A DNA stretch of 35,744 bases from Deltaproteobacteria bacterium (GTDB taxonomy: Bacteria; Desulfobacterota; Desulfobacteria; Desulfobacterales; SpSt-501). Positions within the stretch are counted from its first letter, which is position 1; each line of letters starts with the position of its first letter. The notes below the pieces were generated by a model. It saw only the letters and a list, made by a program, of their open reading frames with translations, had not been told where the DNA came from and ran no database searches. Position numbers and translations under genes: made by a program. Location of the stretch: assembly GCA_016219005.1 (NCBI GenBank), contig JACRCN010000061.1:1-35744 (forward strand), written 5' to 3'. Below are positions 22,967 to 32,137 of this stretch, one piece after another.

Positions 22967-24160
22967 TCAACCTCTCGAAGCCCGTTGGGCGAACCCGCGG
23001 ACATCGCCGGCGTGCATGGCCTCGTAGAGCGGCTTGAGCCGCTCCCGGCTCAGCCCCACCGGGTTGGTGGGCCGGGGGTAGCGCGTCAGACATTCCTCCA
23101 CCATCTCGTCCAGACTTTCGGCCGCGATCCCGACCTCTTTAAGGGAGCGGGGCATGCCCAAGTCAGCGTTTAGATCGTCGATCCACAGCGCCAAGTCCTC
23201 CGCCGCGGCGCCGGGGGATTTCAGAACGACCTCGGCCAGAGCCTTCAGGCGCTCCGGCTTGACCGTGCAGTTGAACAGAATGGTGTAGGGCAGCGCCATG
23301 GTGCAGGAGATTCCGTGGGGCGTGCGCGTACGGTTGGCGATGGTGTAGGCTACGGAATGCCCCACCACCACCCCCGCGTTCAGGCACAACCCGCCAAGGT
23401 AGGCCGCGAAGATCATAGCGCGACGGGCCTCCAGGTTCGCACCGTCGTCGTAGGCCGTTTTGAGCCAGCGGGCAATGATGCCGGCAGCGGTCAAGGCATG
23501 GCCGTCGGTGAAAGGATTAGCCCGGATCGACATATAGGCCTCGCAGGCATGGCTTAGGGCGTCCAGGCCGGTTGCAGCCGTCACCCGGGGCGGCAGGCTC
23601 AGGGTCAGAGAGGGGTCCAGCACCGCCGCCAGCGGAATGAGCTGCGAGCTTAAGACAATGGACTTACGGCCCTCGATGGAGAACATGGACACGCTGGTGG
23701 CCTCGGCCCCGGTTCCGGCGGTGGTCGGTACCAGGGCGAGCGGGAGCGGCGCCTTGGGAAAGGTCGCAATTCCCAGGTAGTCCTTGACTCCGCCGGCGTT
23801 GGTGGCAAGAGCCGCGGCCAGCTTGGCCATGTCCATGGCGCTGCCGCCGCCCACTCCGACAACGGCCCCAAAGGCCTGCCCACGCGCGAAGTCTGTCAGA
23901 TCAAGGGCCGTCTCGAGCAGCGGCTCACCGACGATGGCATCGAAGACCGCGGCCTCAAATCCGCCGACCGCCAGCGACCCCCTGATCGCATCGATCAGGC
24001 CGAGCCTGGTCACCTCACGGTCGGCCACCAGCAGCACGCGGGCGGGCTGCACCTGCCAGCCTTTCAAGAGGTCGGCCAGCTTCGCCGAAGCCCCGTCACC
24101 CATCATGACCTGGCGGGGCGTGGTGAAGGTGCCCACCCCTGGATTGTCGAAAGAAATCAT
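22967..24160 (-). CDS. Iron-containing alcohol dehydrogenase
   Basis: 397 aa, group III alcohol dehydrogenase. NAD-binding GGGSAMDMAK (104-113); metal ligands Asp200, His204 (GLDALSHACEAY), His268 (VVVGHSVAY) and His282 (TPHG), all present. Family members oxidise primary alcohols or diols or reduce aldehydes (1,3-propanediol, ethanol, lactaldehyde, 4-hydroxybutyrate). In an acetoin-dehydrogenase island it could handle the aldehyde released by E1 or oxidise an incoming alcohol. AAAAGGAGGCATACG lies upstream of the ATG. It is the second gene of the minus-strand operon, 37 bp after the SDR. Confidence 0.88.
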   Translation of the reverse strand: MISFDNPGVGTFTTPRQVMMGDGASAKLADLLKGWQVQPARVLLVADREVTRLGLIDAIRGSLAVGGFEAAVFDAIVGEPLLETALDLTDFARGQAFGAVVGVGGGSAMDMAKLAAALATNAGGVKDYLGIATFPKAPLPLALVPTTAGTGAEATSVSMFSIEGRKSIVLSSQLIPLAAVLDPSLTLSLPPRVTAATGLDALSHACEAYMSIRANPFTDGHALTAAGIIARWLKTAYDDGANLEARRAMIFAAYLGGLCLNAGVVVGHSVAYTIANRTRTPHGISCTMALPYTILFNCTVKPERLKALAEVVLKSPGAAAEDLALWIDDLNADLGMPRSLKEVGIAAESLDEMVEECLTRYPRPTNPVGLSRERLKPLYEAMHAGDVRGFAQRASRG

Positions 24161-24197
24161 CGTATGCCTCCTTTTCGGATCTGTCCGGCTGACGGGT

Positions 24198-24971
24198 TCA
24201 GGACGACAGCCAGCCCCCGTCTATGAAGATGACCTCCCCGGTGAGGTAGTCGCCGGCCGGCGATGCCAGATACAGAACTGCATTGCCGATGTCGTCAGGC
24301 TGGCCGAAACGCCCCAGCGGGATGCGTGACAGCATCCACTCCTGGCGCTTGGGATCGGTAAAGGCCCCTTCGGTCATAGCGGTGCGCACGTAGCCGGGCG
24401 CTACGGCATTAACGGTAATGTTGTATGGAGCAAGCTCCAACGACAGGCTTTTGGTCAGCGAGAACACGCCACCCTTGGCCGCCCCGTAAATCGAGATATT
24501 GGGGATTCCGATCTTGCTGGTAAGGGAGGTGAGGTTGATGATCTTGCCGCCGCCCGCCGCCTGCATGCCCCTCGCCAATCGCTGGCTCAGGAAAAATACC
24601 GACTTGAGCTGGACCTGCATGATCGTGTCATAGTCCGCTACCGTCACCTCCAGAAAGGGCTTGCGGATGTTGGAGCCGGCGTTGTTGACCAAAACGTCGA
24701 TATGGCCGAACCGCTTCAGGGTTGCATCTACGATGGCCGCATGGCTGGCAAGATCGCTAACGTCCGCGCAGACCGTACCGGCCTTGCGACCGCAGGCAGC
24801 GAGAATTGAGTCTGCGGCGGCCTTCAGTTGGGTCTCGGTTCGTGAAACGAGCATGACCTCCGAGCCCGCCCCGGCCAGAGCCTTCGCGATTCCGAGGCCG
24901 ATGCCCCGCCCGCCGCCGGTAACTATACTGACTTTGCCTTCCAATGAAAACTGCTTGAGACCATTCGTCAT
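24198..24971 (-). CDS. Short-chain dehydrogenase/reductase (second)
   Basis: 257 aa from the ATG at 24971, which has AAAGGAG 8 nt upstream; 22 further in-frame residues upstream lack a site. Cofactor motif TGGGRGIG (18-25), Arg44 after strand two (LVSRTE), which suggests NADP(H), NNAGSN (96-101), catalytic Ser149, Tyr162, Lys166 (YGAAK). It resembles gluconate-5-dehydrogenase/FabG-like SDRs. First gene of the minus-strand operon, about 200 bp downstream of the sigma-54 promoter at 25180. The cofactor preference probably differs from the plus-strand SDR (Asp36), so the two may run in opposite directions. Confidence 0.85.
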   Translation of the reverse strand: MTNGLKQFSLEGKVSIVTGGGRGIGLGIAKALAGAGSEVMLVSRTETQLKAAADSILAACGRKAGTVCADVSDLASHAAIVDATLKRFGHIDVLVNNAGSNIRKPFLEVTVADYDTIMQVQLKSVFFLSQRLARGMQAAGGGKIINLTSLTSKIGIPNISIYGAAKGGVFSLTKSLSLELAPYNITVNAVAPGYVRTAMTEGAFTDPKRQEWMLSRIPLGRFGQPDDIGNAVLYLASPAGDYLTGEVIFIDGGWLSS

Positions 24972-25179
24972 CGCCGCAACTCCTTTAAAGAAGTTCACTT
25001 GGTAAAAGACCCGCGTCCGGTTTTTTGCGGATGTCACGAAATCGGCGCTACAGCATCAATGGAATTGCATTTTAGGCCCGTCAGCCGAATGGTATGCTGG
25101 CCATGCTGAATGGGGAAAACGAAATAATGAAGGTGGGACGCTGGAACCCCCCGGCCTGAAATGCCTGCGGGCAGTATTC

Positions 25180-25195
25180 TGCAATCCAAGTGCCA
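25180..25195 (-). promoter_or_regulatory. Sigma-54 (-24/-12) promoter of the SDR-FeADH-liv operon
   Basis: On the minus strand TGGCACTTGGATTGCA, an exact match to TGGCAC-N5-TTGCA and nearly the same as the aco promoter at 4137. Transcription would start near 25169, giving a leader of about 200 nt before the SDR. Together with the upstream palindromes it points to the same activator class. Confidence 0.82.
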
Positions 25196-25316
25196 TGGCA
25201 CCGAAGTTCCAACCGCAATTTTGTAAAATAAGAAATTTCTAATCTCTATGGATAGTTAAATATTAAGGCCGGACGGTGGCGTCGGAAAACCAAATCAAAA
25301 GGTCGTCCGAAAAATG

Positions 25317-25376
25317 TGTTTCGAATTAGAACAAATGTTCTAAAATCGAACAGGCGTTTTGTTTCAGATTGAGAAA
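25317..25376. promoter_or_regulatory. Three enhancer (UAS) candidates for the sigma-54 activator
   Basis: TGTTTCGAATTAGAACA (25317-25333), TGTTCTAAAATCGAACA (25336-25352) and TGTTTCAGATTGAGAAA (25360-25376). All are 17-bp imperfect palindromes sharing TGTYYCRWWTTRRRACA with the sites at 3981-4016. The first two have the same 19-bp centre spacing as that pair. Between them the overlap forms a perfect TTAGAACA-AA-TGTTCTAA (25326-25343). They sit 120-180 bp upstream of the minus-strand -24/-12 promoter. Confidence 0.6.
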
Positions 25377-25541
25377 CTAAGGAAAGAAATTTGCCGGTTC
25401 TATAGCCAGCCGGGGCCGAGCGGTTCAGCGCAGGCGGGCCAGTGGCCGCTTTTTTGAATAAACGACGAAAGAGGTCCTTGCTGAAGCGAAAATCAGGGAA
25501 CTGGGGCTTTGAGAGATCCGCTGCGCCTTGCCTGCAGACGC

Positions 25542-25571
25542 AACCCCGCCGCCTGAGCCCGGCGAGGGGTT
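25542..25571 (-). terminator. GC-rich stem-loop after the zinc alcohol dehydrogenase
   Basis: AACCCCTCGCCG pairs with CGGCGGGGTT across a short loop, with a two-base bulge, starting about 10 bp after the stop. There is no T-run, so termination may be partial or Rho-assisted. It separates this gene from the sigma-54 operon downstream. Confidence 0.35.
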
Positions 25572-25581
25572 CAACGGCCCA

Positions 25582-26631
25582 TCATCCTTCCAGACTGTTC
25601 GCGTTGGGGTAAAGCAGGTATTTCAATCCCGCCCCTTTTTCACATAGGTCGAAGGCCTGCTGCCATTCCTCCATCGGGAACTCTCCCGAAATCAGCGGGC
25701 CAAGGTCGACGTTCGATTCCGCCAGAAGCGCGACCGCTTTGGCCCACGTCTGATGATTGTGGGTGAAACTACCCTTCAAGGTGATCTCTTTCAGACAGAT
25801 GCTGTCGTAACAGAGCTCGATGTTCCGGCCGGTGAGGCCGACCTGCACCACCTCACCCCCTTTGCGGACGGATGCCAGGCAGTCTCTCACGGCGGCCGTG
25901 ATGCCGGCGCACTCAAAGGCCGCGTCTGCGCCGTTTCCACCAGTGATGAGGTCCACGGCGCCGCAAACATCTTGCTGGTCGCTGAAGACAATATGATCAG
26001 CGCCGAGGCGGCGCGCCAGCTCCAAACGGTCCCTGTCCCGTGCCGTTCCGGACAGGACCACGCGGGCACCTGCCGCCCGGGCCACTTGAACCACTAGCTG
26101 TCCGATTGTGCCGGGACCGGTCACCAACGCCACCTGCCCGCGGCACAGACAGCTTCTTTCCATCACGGCGTGCACCGCAACCGCCAGAGGCTCCGTCATC
26201 GCGGCCTCCTGGAAGGACACGTGACCGGGAAGGCAGTGCAGGGCCTCCTGACGCGCCACGACATAGTGGGCAAACGCGCCGTCTTTGGAAATGCCGAAGG
26301 CCTGGCGCTGCGGGCAGCGCTGGGTATCCCCCCGGCGGCAATGATCGCAATGCCCGCAGAAGGCCGCTGCCGACTCCACGGTGACGCGATCACCCGTTTG
26401 CCAGCTGCAGACGTCTGCGCCGACTTCCGCCACCACGCCGGAAAATTCATGGCCCAGCGTTACCGGAGGCTGCAGATTGCTATACATGTCATGACGGATG
26501 TGAAGGTCGGTCCCACAGATGCCGGCGCATCGAACCGCAACAAGTACTTCCCCCGATTGGGGCACGGGCCTGGGGAGGGCAACCAACTCAATCTGGCCTA
26601 TGCCGCGGCGGAGTTTGCGCAACGCGTTCAT
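25582..26631 (-). CDS. Zinc-dependent medium-chain alcohol dehydrogenase (second)
   Basis: 349 aa from the ATG at 26631 (AAAAGGA about 10 nt upstream); a GTG 30 nt earlier would lie only about 6 nt from the predicted transcript start. Catalytic zinc Cys39 (CAGICGTDLH), His61 and Glu62 (LGHEF); structural zinc Cys92, 95, 98, 106 (CGHCDHC...C); Rossmann TGPGTIGQL. Same broad group as the enzyme at 17279 (polyol/threonine/butanediol dehydrogenases), but clearly divergent. It has its own promoter candidate and precedes the sigma-54 control region, so it may be regulated apart from the island while serving the same chemistry. Confidence 0.85.
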   Translation of the reverse strand: MNALRKLRRGIGQIELVALPRPVPQSGEVLVAVRCAGICGTDLHIRHDMYSNLQPPVTLGHEFSGVVAEVGADVCSWQTGDRVTVESAAAFCGHCDHCRRGDTQRCPQRQAFGISKDGAFAHYVVARQEALHCLPGHVSFQEAAMTEPLAVAVHAVMERSCLCRGQVALVTGPGTIGQLVVQVARAAGARVVLSGTARDRDRLELARRLGADHIVFSDQQDVCGAVDLITGGNGADAAFECAGITAAVRDCLASVRKGGEVVQVGLTGRNIELCYDSICLKEITLKGSFTHNHQTWAKAVALLAESNVDLGPLISGEFPMEEWQQAFDLCEKGAGLKYLLYPNANSLEG

Positions 26632-26673
26632 ACGAGGGGCATCCTTTTCCGGTAGGTTCACGAAGAGTCTATC

Positions 26674-26702
26674 AAAATGGCAAAATCGCTGAAACTTGTC
26701 AA
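26674..26702 (-). promoter_or_regulatory. Candidate sigma-70 promoter of the second zinc alcohol dehydrogenase
   Basis: On the minus strand a perfect TTGACA (26697-26702), 17-bp spacer, then CATTTT (26674-26679), a poor -10 box. The predicted start near 26667 favours the ATG at 26631. Confidence 0.35.
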
Positions 26703-26881
26703 CGCTTCCTTAGAAAATACGAAGATAGTCTGATACTAGAATCGTGTGTTCTTCGGTAATTTCAGGATAAACCGTGAGATGCGCCGGGCAAAGACGCTGA
26801 CGCGAGCGCTGGGTACGATGTCCCGTCTCAGCCGGAGGAGGGAGGGTGATCCCGAGCGAAGCCGGGAGAGCAGCACGGATG

Positions 26882-28495
<1,614 letters not shown>

Positions 28496-28544
28496 AACCG
28501 CCAGCTGCCATCGTCAGTGGGTGAATTCAAAACAACCTCGACTC

Positions 28545-28688
28545 GAAGCCATCTCAAAAACAGCAGATCACAGCCGTGGGCAAGGTCCACGCCGCTGAAA
28601 AAGTGCCGCAACCGCATCAGGTGGTGAGCATTTTTCAGAGGCGGGCCACGCCGCCATCGACTGTCAGATGCATTTTTGTGATGGCTTC
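28545..28688. mobile_element. 144-bp fold-back repeat, MITE-like
   Basis: The ends GAAGCCATCTCAAAAA (28545-28560) and TTTTTGTGATGGCTTC (28673-28688) are inverted repeats with one mismatch in 16. The similarity continues inward: CTGAAAAAGTGC (from about 28592) faces GCATTTTTCAG (28628-28638), so nearly the whole element can fold into one long imperfect hairpin. It has no coding capacity. The left 29 bp recur at 1858 and the terminal 16 bp (one mismatch) at 35729. A non-autonomous mobile element or a large REP-like repeat fits. No clear target-site duplication was found. Confidence 0.6.
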
Positions 28689-28720
28689 TCGGGAAATATC
28701 CGGGATCGGGGTCCACGGGA

Positions 28721-29146
28721 CTACCATGGACTAAACGGCCCCCAGGTCATCGCCCCATCATCGCTCATTTGCGCCGCCATATCCTGCTCGGCGGCGAGCC
28801 GCTGCTTGATCACCATCCGCTGATACCGCTCATAGGCCGGTTGGTCTCCGGCATAAGCGCACTGACAATATTCGGCATCGGCATAGACGAATCGGGGCTC
28901 ATCCGTGGCGGCAACGCTGAAGACCTTGCGCTGGGGCACGACACCCTGCAGTGCTGCCAGCTTCTCCGGCGTGTCGGCCATCCGCATTTCGAAGCCGGCT
29001 GCCGCGAGCATCTGTTGCGTCCGCGCGGCCTGTTGTTTTTGGATCGCGGTGCATCCTGCCAAGGCAATGGCGAGGGCTGCGACAATCCATCGGGCAGGAC
29101 CGCGGGGGCTTAGCAAGAGGATCTTCCTTTTCTCGGTGTCGCGCAT
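28721..29146 (-). CDS. Small lipoprotein of unknown function
   Basis: 141 aa from the ATG at 29146. Basic N-terminus MRDTEKRKILLLSPRGPARW, hydrophobic core, then the lipobox LAGC (Cys about residue 32), so it is a lipoprotein exported by Sec and anchored by its N-terminal lipid. The mature part is short, with Gln/Ala-rich helices, FVYADAEYCQCAYAGDQPAYERYQ in the middle (two further cysteines) and a Trp/Pro-rich end. A start farther upstream would lie in the promoter itself. No known family was recognised. Confidence 0.7.
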   Translation of the reverse strand: MRDTEKRKILLLSPRGPARWIVAALAIALAGCTAIQKQQAARTQQMLAAAGFEMRMADTPEKLAALQGVVPQRKVFSVAATDEPRFVYADAEYCQCAYAGDQPAYERYQRMVIKQRLAAEQDMAAQMSDDGAMTWGPFSPW

Positions 29147-29240
29147 GCAGGTCGTTCGCCGATGGCGGCTCCAGCGTGGTATTTCGCCGCAACCCGCATC
29201 GCCATCGTGGGGGTGTGAAACGGTTGCGATCGCTGGCCGC

Positions 29241-29269
29241 AAAATAGGTGACGCCGATTGCCGTGTCAA
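29241..29269 (-). promoter_or_regulatory. Sigma-70 promoter of the lipoprotein gene
   Basis: On the minus strand perfect TTGACA (29264-29269), 17-bp spacer, TATTTT (29241-29246). It predicts a transcript start near 29234 and an 88-nt leader to the ATG at 29146. It may also drive prfC across the fold-back repeat. Confidence 0.6.
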
Positions 29270-29413
29270 GTGGGCCGGCCCGAGATGAAGGTGTTCCGAT
29301 GTGCGAGGATATCAATTCTGAGTGCCCGGGCAGGGCGGGCATGCTAAATATTTTTCCGGGCATCCGGTGCACTCTTTGGCGGTGAAGTTCGCGGTAACCC
29401 AATGGGCCGGAAA

Positions 29414-30727
29414 TCAGCTGCCGGCCGTGCCGAACAGGCTGCCGGCGGATTCCCGGTCGATTGAAACCTGAACGATGGTGTTCTTCAAACGATCGTTGCC
29501 GGCGAACAGCACCGGGAGATAATTGGCTGAAACACCTTTCAGCAGCCCGGTTGCGGGGTCTCGCCTGCCTTCCGCCAAAACCGCCGCGCGTTGGCCGATG
29601 AAGCTGCGGAAAAACCGGATGCGCTGTTGCTGCCCGAGCCGCCGCAACCGCCGGCAGCGCTCCTTGATCTCCCCCGCCGGAACCGTGTCGGGAAATTCGT
29701 AGGCGGCGGTCCCCGGCCGCGCCGAGAACGGGAAGACGTGCAGATAGGATACCGGAAGGCCTTCGATCAGGGAGGCGGTGTTGGCGAAAGCCGCTTCCGT
29801 CTCGCCGGGAAAGCCGACGAGAACATCCGCGCCGATGGCTGCATCCGGCATCATGGCGTGGATTTTTTCCACGAGTTCGCGGAAGAACTCGGGCGTGTAG
29901 GGCCTGCCCATGCGTTTGAGGATCTCGCGGTCTCCGCTTTGAAGCGGAATGTGAAAATGCCGGCAGAATCGGTCGGATCGAGCCACCAGGCTCAGCAGAT
30001 TATCGGTCAGCTCCAGCGGTTCGATGGAGCTCAGACGGACCCGGATCGAGGATTTCAGCCCCGCGATGGCCTGCAGCAGCTGCAGCAGGCCGCTCGGCGG
30101 ACTCAGGTCCCGGCCGTAATGCCCCAGGTGAATGCCCGTCAGCACCACTTCTTGCACGCCTTGCGCAACCAGCACGGCCATGCTTTCCAACACCGCCGGC
30201 AACGCCATGCTGCGGCTGCGGCCGCGGGCATACGGCACGATGCAGTAGGTGCAGAACGCGTCGCAACCGTCCTGGATCTTAAGAAAAGGACGGGTCCGGT
30301 GTGCGGACGGAACCGGTTTGGCAGCCGCAAACGCAGGGGGTGCGCCCGGGGCAGGTTGGATAATGACGGGTCGGGGGCATTTCTTGAGTTCGTCCCTGCC
30401 GATCATCGCGGCCAGTCTTTGTTTGCCGGCCTGGTCGACGATGAAGTCGAGTCCTTCAATTGTTGCCAGCGCCTGAGGTTCGGTCTGGGCATAGCAGCCC
30501 GTCACCATCACGCAAGCCCGGGGGTTGGCATGGATTGCCTGGCGCACGGCCTGCCGCGACTGCATGGCGGCTTTCTGCGTGACCGCGCAGGTGTTGATGA
30601 TGCACAGCTCGGCTGCTTCCGAGGCCTCGGCGGGCTGCCAGTCAGGGGTTGCGAGCGTCTCGCCCAAGGCTTCGGACTCGGCTTGGTTGACCTTGCAGCC
30701 GAGGGTGATGATTTTGAATTTCTTCAT
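29414..30727 (-). CDS. mtaB: tRNA t6A37 methylthiotransferase
   Basis: 437 aa. MtaB adds a methylthio group to t6A at tRNA position 37 to give ms2t6A. UPF0004 domain with cluster cysteines Cys11 (TLGCKVNQ), Cys47 (NTCAVT) and Cys78 (VTGCYA); radical-SAM cluster Cys155, 159, 162 (CDAFCTYC); RLSSIEPLE and FHIPLQSGD in the barrel; TRAM-like domain at about 375-435. The LGCKVNQAE start and IKERCRRLRRL are typical of MtaB rather than MiaB. The ATG overlaps the mnmA stop, so two tRNA sulfur-modifying enzymes are translationally coupled. Confidence 0.92.
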   Translation of the reverse strand: MKKFKIITLGCKVNQAESEALGETLATPDWQPAEASEAAELCIINTCAVTQKAAMQSRQAVRQAIHANPRACVMVTGCYAQTEPQALATIEGLDFIVDQAGKQRLAAMIGRDELKKCPRPVIIQPAPGAPPAFAAAKPVPSAHRTRPFLKIQDGCDAFCTYCIVPYARGRSRSMALPAVLESMAVLVAQGVQEVVLTGIHLGHYGRDLSPPSGLLQLLQAIAGLKSSIRVRLSSIEPLELTDNLLSLVARSDRFCRHFHIPLQSGDREILKRMGRPYTPEFFRELVEKIHAMMPDAAIGADVLVGFPGETEAAFANTASLIEGLPVSYLHVFPFSARPGTAAYEFPDTVPAGEIKERCRRLRRLGQQQRIRFFRSFIGQRAAVLAEGRRDPATGLLKGVSANYLPVLFAGNDRLKNTIVQVSIDRESAGSLFGTAGS

Positions 30728-31788
30728 GTCTGCGCGATAAATCCTGCCCCCAGCACTTCCTCGCCGTCATAGAACACCGCCGTCTGGCCGGGGGTCACGG
30801 CGGTCTGGGGCGTGTCGAAGGTGACGGCCGCGGCCTGCTCGCCCGCGGGTGTAAGGGTCGACAGGACCTCCCGGCTGCGGTAGCGCAGCCGTGTGTGAAC
30901 CCGGATGGGACCCCGGGGCGGCGGTGCGATCCAGTTGATCCGCGCTACCCGGCACTCCACCGCGAGCAGGTCCTTTTTGGCGCCGACCACCAGTCGGTTT
31001 CGTTCCATGTCCCGGCGCACGACATAGTAGGGCTCCGCCGCCGGGCAGTTGATGCCGCGACGCTGGCCGATCGTAAACGCATGCAGCCCCGGATGCTCGC
31101 CGATGAGGTTTCCGGCAATGTCCTCGATCAGACCGGGCTCGAAGAGCTGCTTGCCCCGCCCGGCGATGAAGTCTTTATAAGTGCCTTCCCGGATGAAACA
31201 CACATCCTGGCTTTCCTCTGCGGCGGCAGGCTTCAGCCCGCGGCCGGCCGCGATCGCCCGGACGTGCGATTTCGTCAAGCCGCCCAGAGGGAAAACGGCT
31301 CGGGCCAGCTGGTCCTGGGCCAAGCGCGCCAGGAAGTAGGATTGGTCCTTTTGCGGGTCGGCCCCCTTGTACAGACGGAATCGGCCCGAAGGGTCTTCAA
31401 CGGCGCGGGCATAATGGCCGGTCGCCAGGGCAGCGGCGCCGGCAGCTTGGGCGAACCGCAGCAGTGCCCCGAATTTGATGCGGGGGTTGCAGACGATGCA
31501 GGGGTTCGGCGTTTCGCCCGAGAAATAGCTGGCGCTGAAATAGTCCACCACATCGCGCTGAAACTCCTGCCGCAGGTCGACCATCTGTACCGCGATGCCC
31601 AGCTGCCTGCCTACGGCGTGGATGTCCTGCGGCGTCGAGCCCGGCTCCGGTAGGGAAGCATCAGGCGCTTTTTCGAAGCCGGTGACGAAGTGGACGGCAA
31701 AGACCTCGTGGCCCTGCTCCTTCAGCAGATAGGCGGCGACCATGGAGTCGATGCCGCCGCTGATGGCAACGGCGATCCTGCGGCTCAT
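30724..31788 (-). CDS. mnmA: tRNA-specific 2-thiouridylase
   Basis: 354 aa. MnmA thiolates U34 of Lys, Glu and Gln tRNAs. PP-loop SGGIDS (10-15), TGHYAR (123-128), SQDVCFI with Cys197. The first cysteine motif is NPCIVCN: Cys97 and Cys100, i.e. C-x2-C, where E. coli MnmA has Asp-x2-Cys. With Cys197 this gives three cysteines that could hold an iron-sulfur cluster, as in related Fe-S-dependent tRNA thiolases; this is inference. The C-terminal beta-barrel TrmU domains (about 210-354) are complete. Its ATG overlaps the stop of a small Cys-rich gene upstream and its end overlaps mtaB. Confidence 0.93.
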   Translation of the reverse strand: MSRRIAVAISGGIDSMVAAYLLKEQGHEVFAVHFVTGFEKAPDASLPEPGSTPQDIHAVGRQLGIAVQMVDLRQEFQRDVVDYFSASYFSGETPNPCIVCNPRIKFGALLRFAQAAGAAALATGHYARAVEDPSGRFRLYKGADPQKDQSYFLARLAQDQLARAVFPLGGLTKSHVRAIAAGRGLKPAAAEESQDVCFIREGTYKDFIAGRGKQLFEPGLIEDIAGNLIGEHPGLHAFTIGQRRGINCPAAEPYYVVRRDMERNRLVVGAKKDLLAVECRVARINWIAPPPRGPIRVHTRLRYRSREVLSTLTPAGEQAAAVTFDTPQTAVTPGQTAVFYDGEEVLGAGFIAQT

Positions 31789-31934
31789 TCAAAACAGGAG
31801 TTCTTGATCGCCCGGGCTTCCATCGCCCGGTGCGGGCAGGCGGGTACGCACAGCTCGCAGACGCTGGATTTATTCGGGTCGAAGATCACTTCCATTTCCG
31901 GGCGCTGGATCGACGACAGCGCTATCGAATACAC
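31785..31934 (-). CDS. 49-aa ferredoxin-like Cys-rich protein ahead of mnmA
   Basis: A very short gene from a GTG at 31934, with GGGAGG six bases upstream. The protein begins MYSIALSSIQRPEMEVIFDP and continues with a cysteine motif C26-x2-C29-x3-C33-Pro, plus Cys47 three residues from the end. The CxxCxxxCP arrangement with a fourth cysteine resembles a single 4Fe-4S ferredoxin motif, though zinc binding cannot be excluded. Its stop overlaps the mnmA start (ATGA), and a good sigma-70 promoter lies just upstream, so it is the first gene of the mnmA-mtaB operon. An iron-sulfur or sulfur donor role for the C-x2-C MnmA is a reasonable hypothesis. Confidence 0.7.
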   Translation of the reverse strand: MYSIALSSIQRPEMEVIFDPNKSSVCELCVPACPHRAMEARAIKNSCFE

Positions 31935-31970
31935 CTTGTACCTCCCGGGTAACGCACGAAATTCCCAGCC

Positions 31971-31999
31971 AATTTAGCTTCATTTGCGGATGGTGTCAA
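31971..31999 (-). promoter_or_regulatory. Sigma-70 promoter of the ferredoxin-like/mnmA/mtaB operon
   Basis: On the minus strand perfect TTGACA (31994-31999), 17-bp spacer, TAAATT (31971-31976). The predicted start near 31964 gives a 30-nt leader with the GGGAGG site before the GTG at 31934. Confidence 0.6.
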
Positions 32000-32065
32000 C
32001 ATGCGCGCCGCCGCCTGCCGCCTTGCGGTAGGGAGGTGGAACCCGGCGCCGGGCGCACTCGGCGG

Positions 32066-32094
32066 TTGAGGTTGACCGGTTTTTCATCTATGAT
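32066..32094 (+). promoter_or_regulatory. Sigma-70 promoter of the acyltransferase-hydrolase gene
   Basis: TTGAGG (32066-32071), 17-bp spacer, TATGAT (32089-32094). Its start near 32101 excludes the upstream in-frame GTG (32036) and ATG (32090) and favours the ATG at 32138. Confidence 0.5.
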
Positions 32095-32137
32095 GATCAT
32101 TAAAGCTGTTTTAAAACCCTCTGCCAGCAGACCGTCC

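Larger units (their letters stand above)
25038..25581. other. Regulatory intergenic region without a gene
   Basis: About 540 bp, more AT-rich in its middle than the flanking genes. It holds the leader of the minus-strand operon, the sigma-54 promoter (25180-25195), a 10-bp palindrome AGAAATTTCT (25231-25240), the enhancer-type palindromes (25317-25376) and a GC-rich stem after the zinc alcohol dehydrogenase. No open frame with a ribosome site was found. Confidence 0.6.

Noticed and set aside
25201-25400. Possible small RNA or CRISPR-like repeats in the AT-rich spacer
   Set aside because: The recurring 17-mers differ from one another and are palindromic binding sites at helical spacing, not direct repeats with spacers; no tRNA or structured RNA was recognised.
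29591-30772. Plus-strand open frame (393 codons) opposite mtaB
   Set aside because: Antisense of a well-conserved gene; Arg/Gln-rich sequence without domains.
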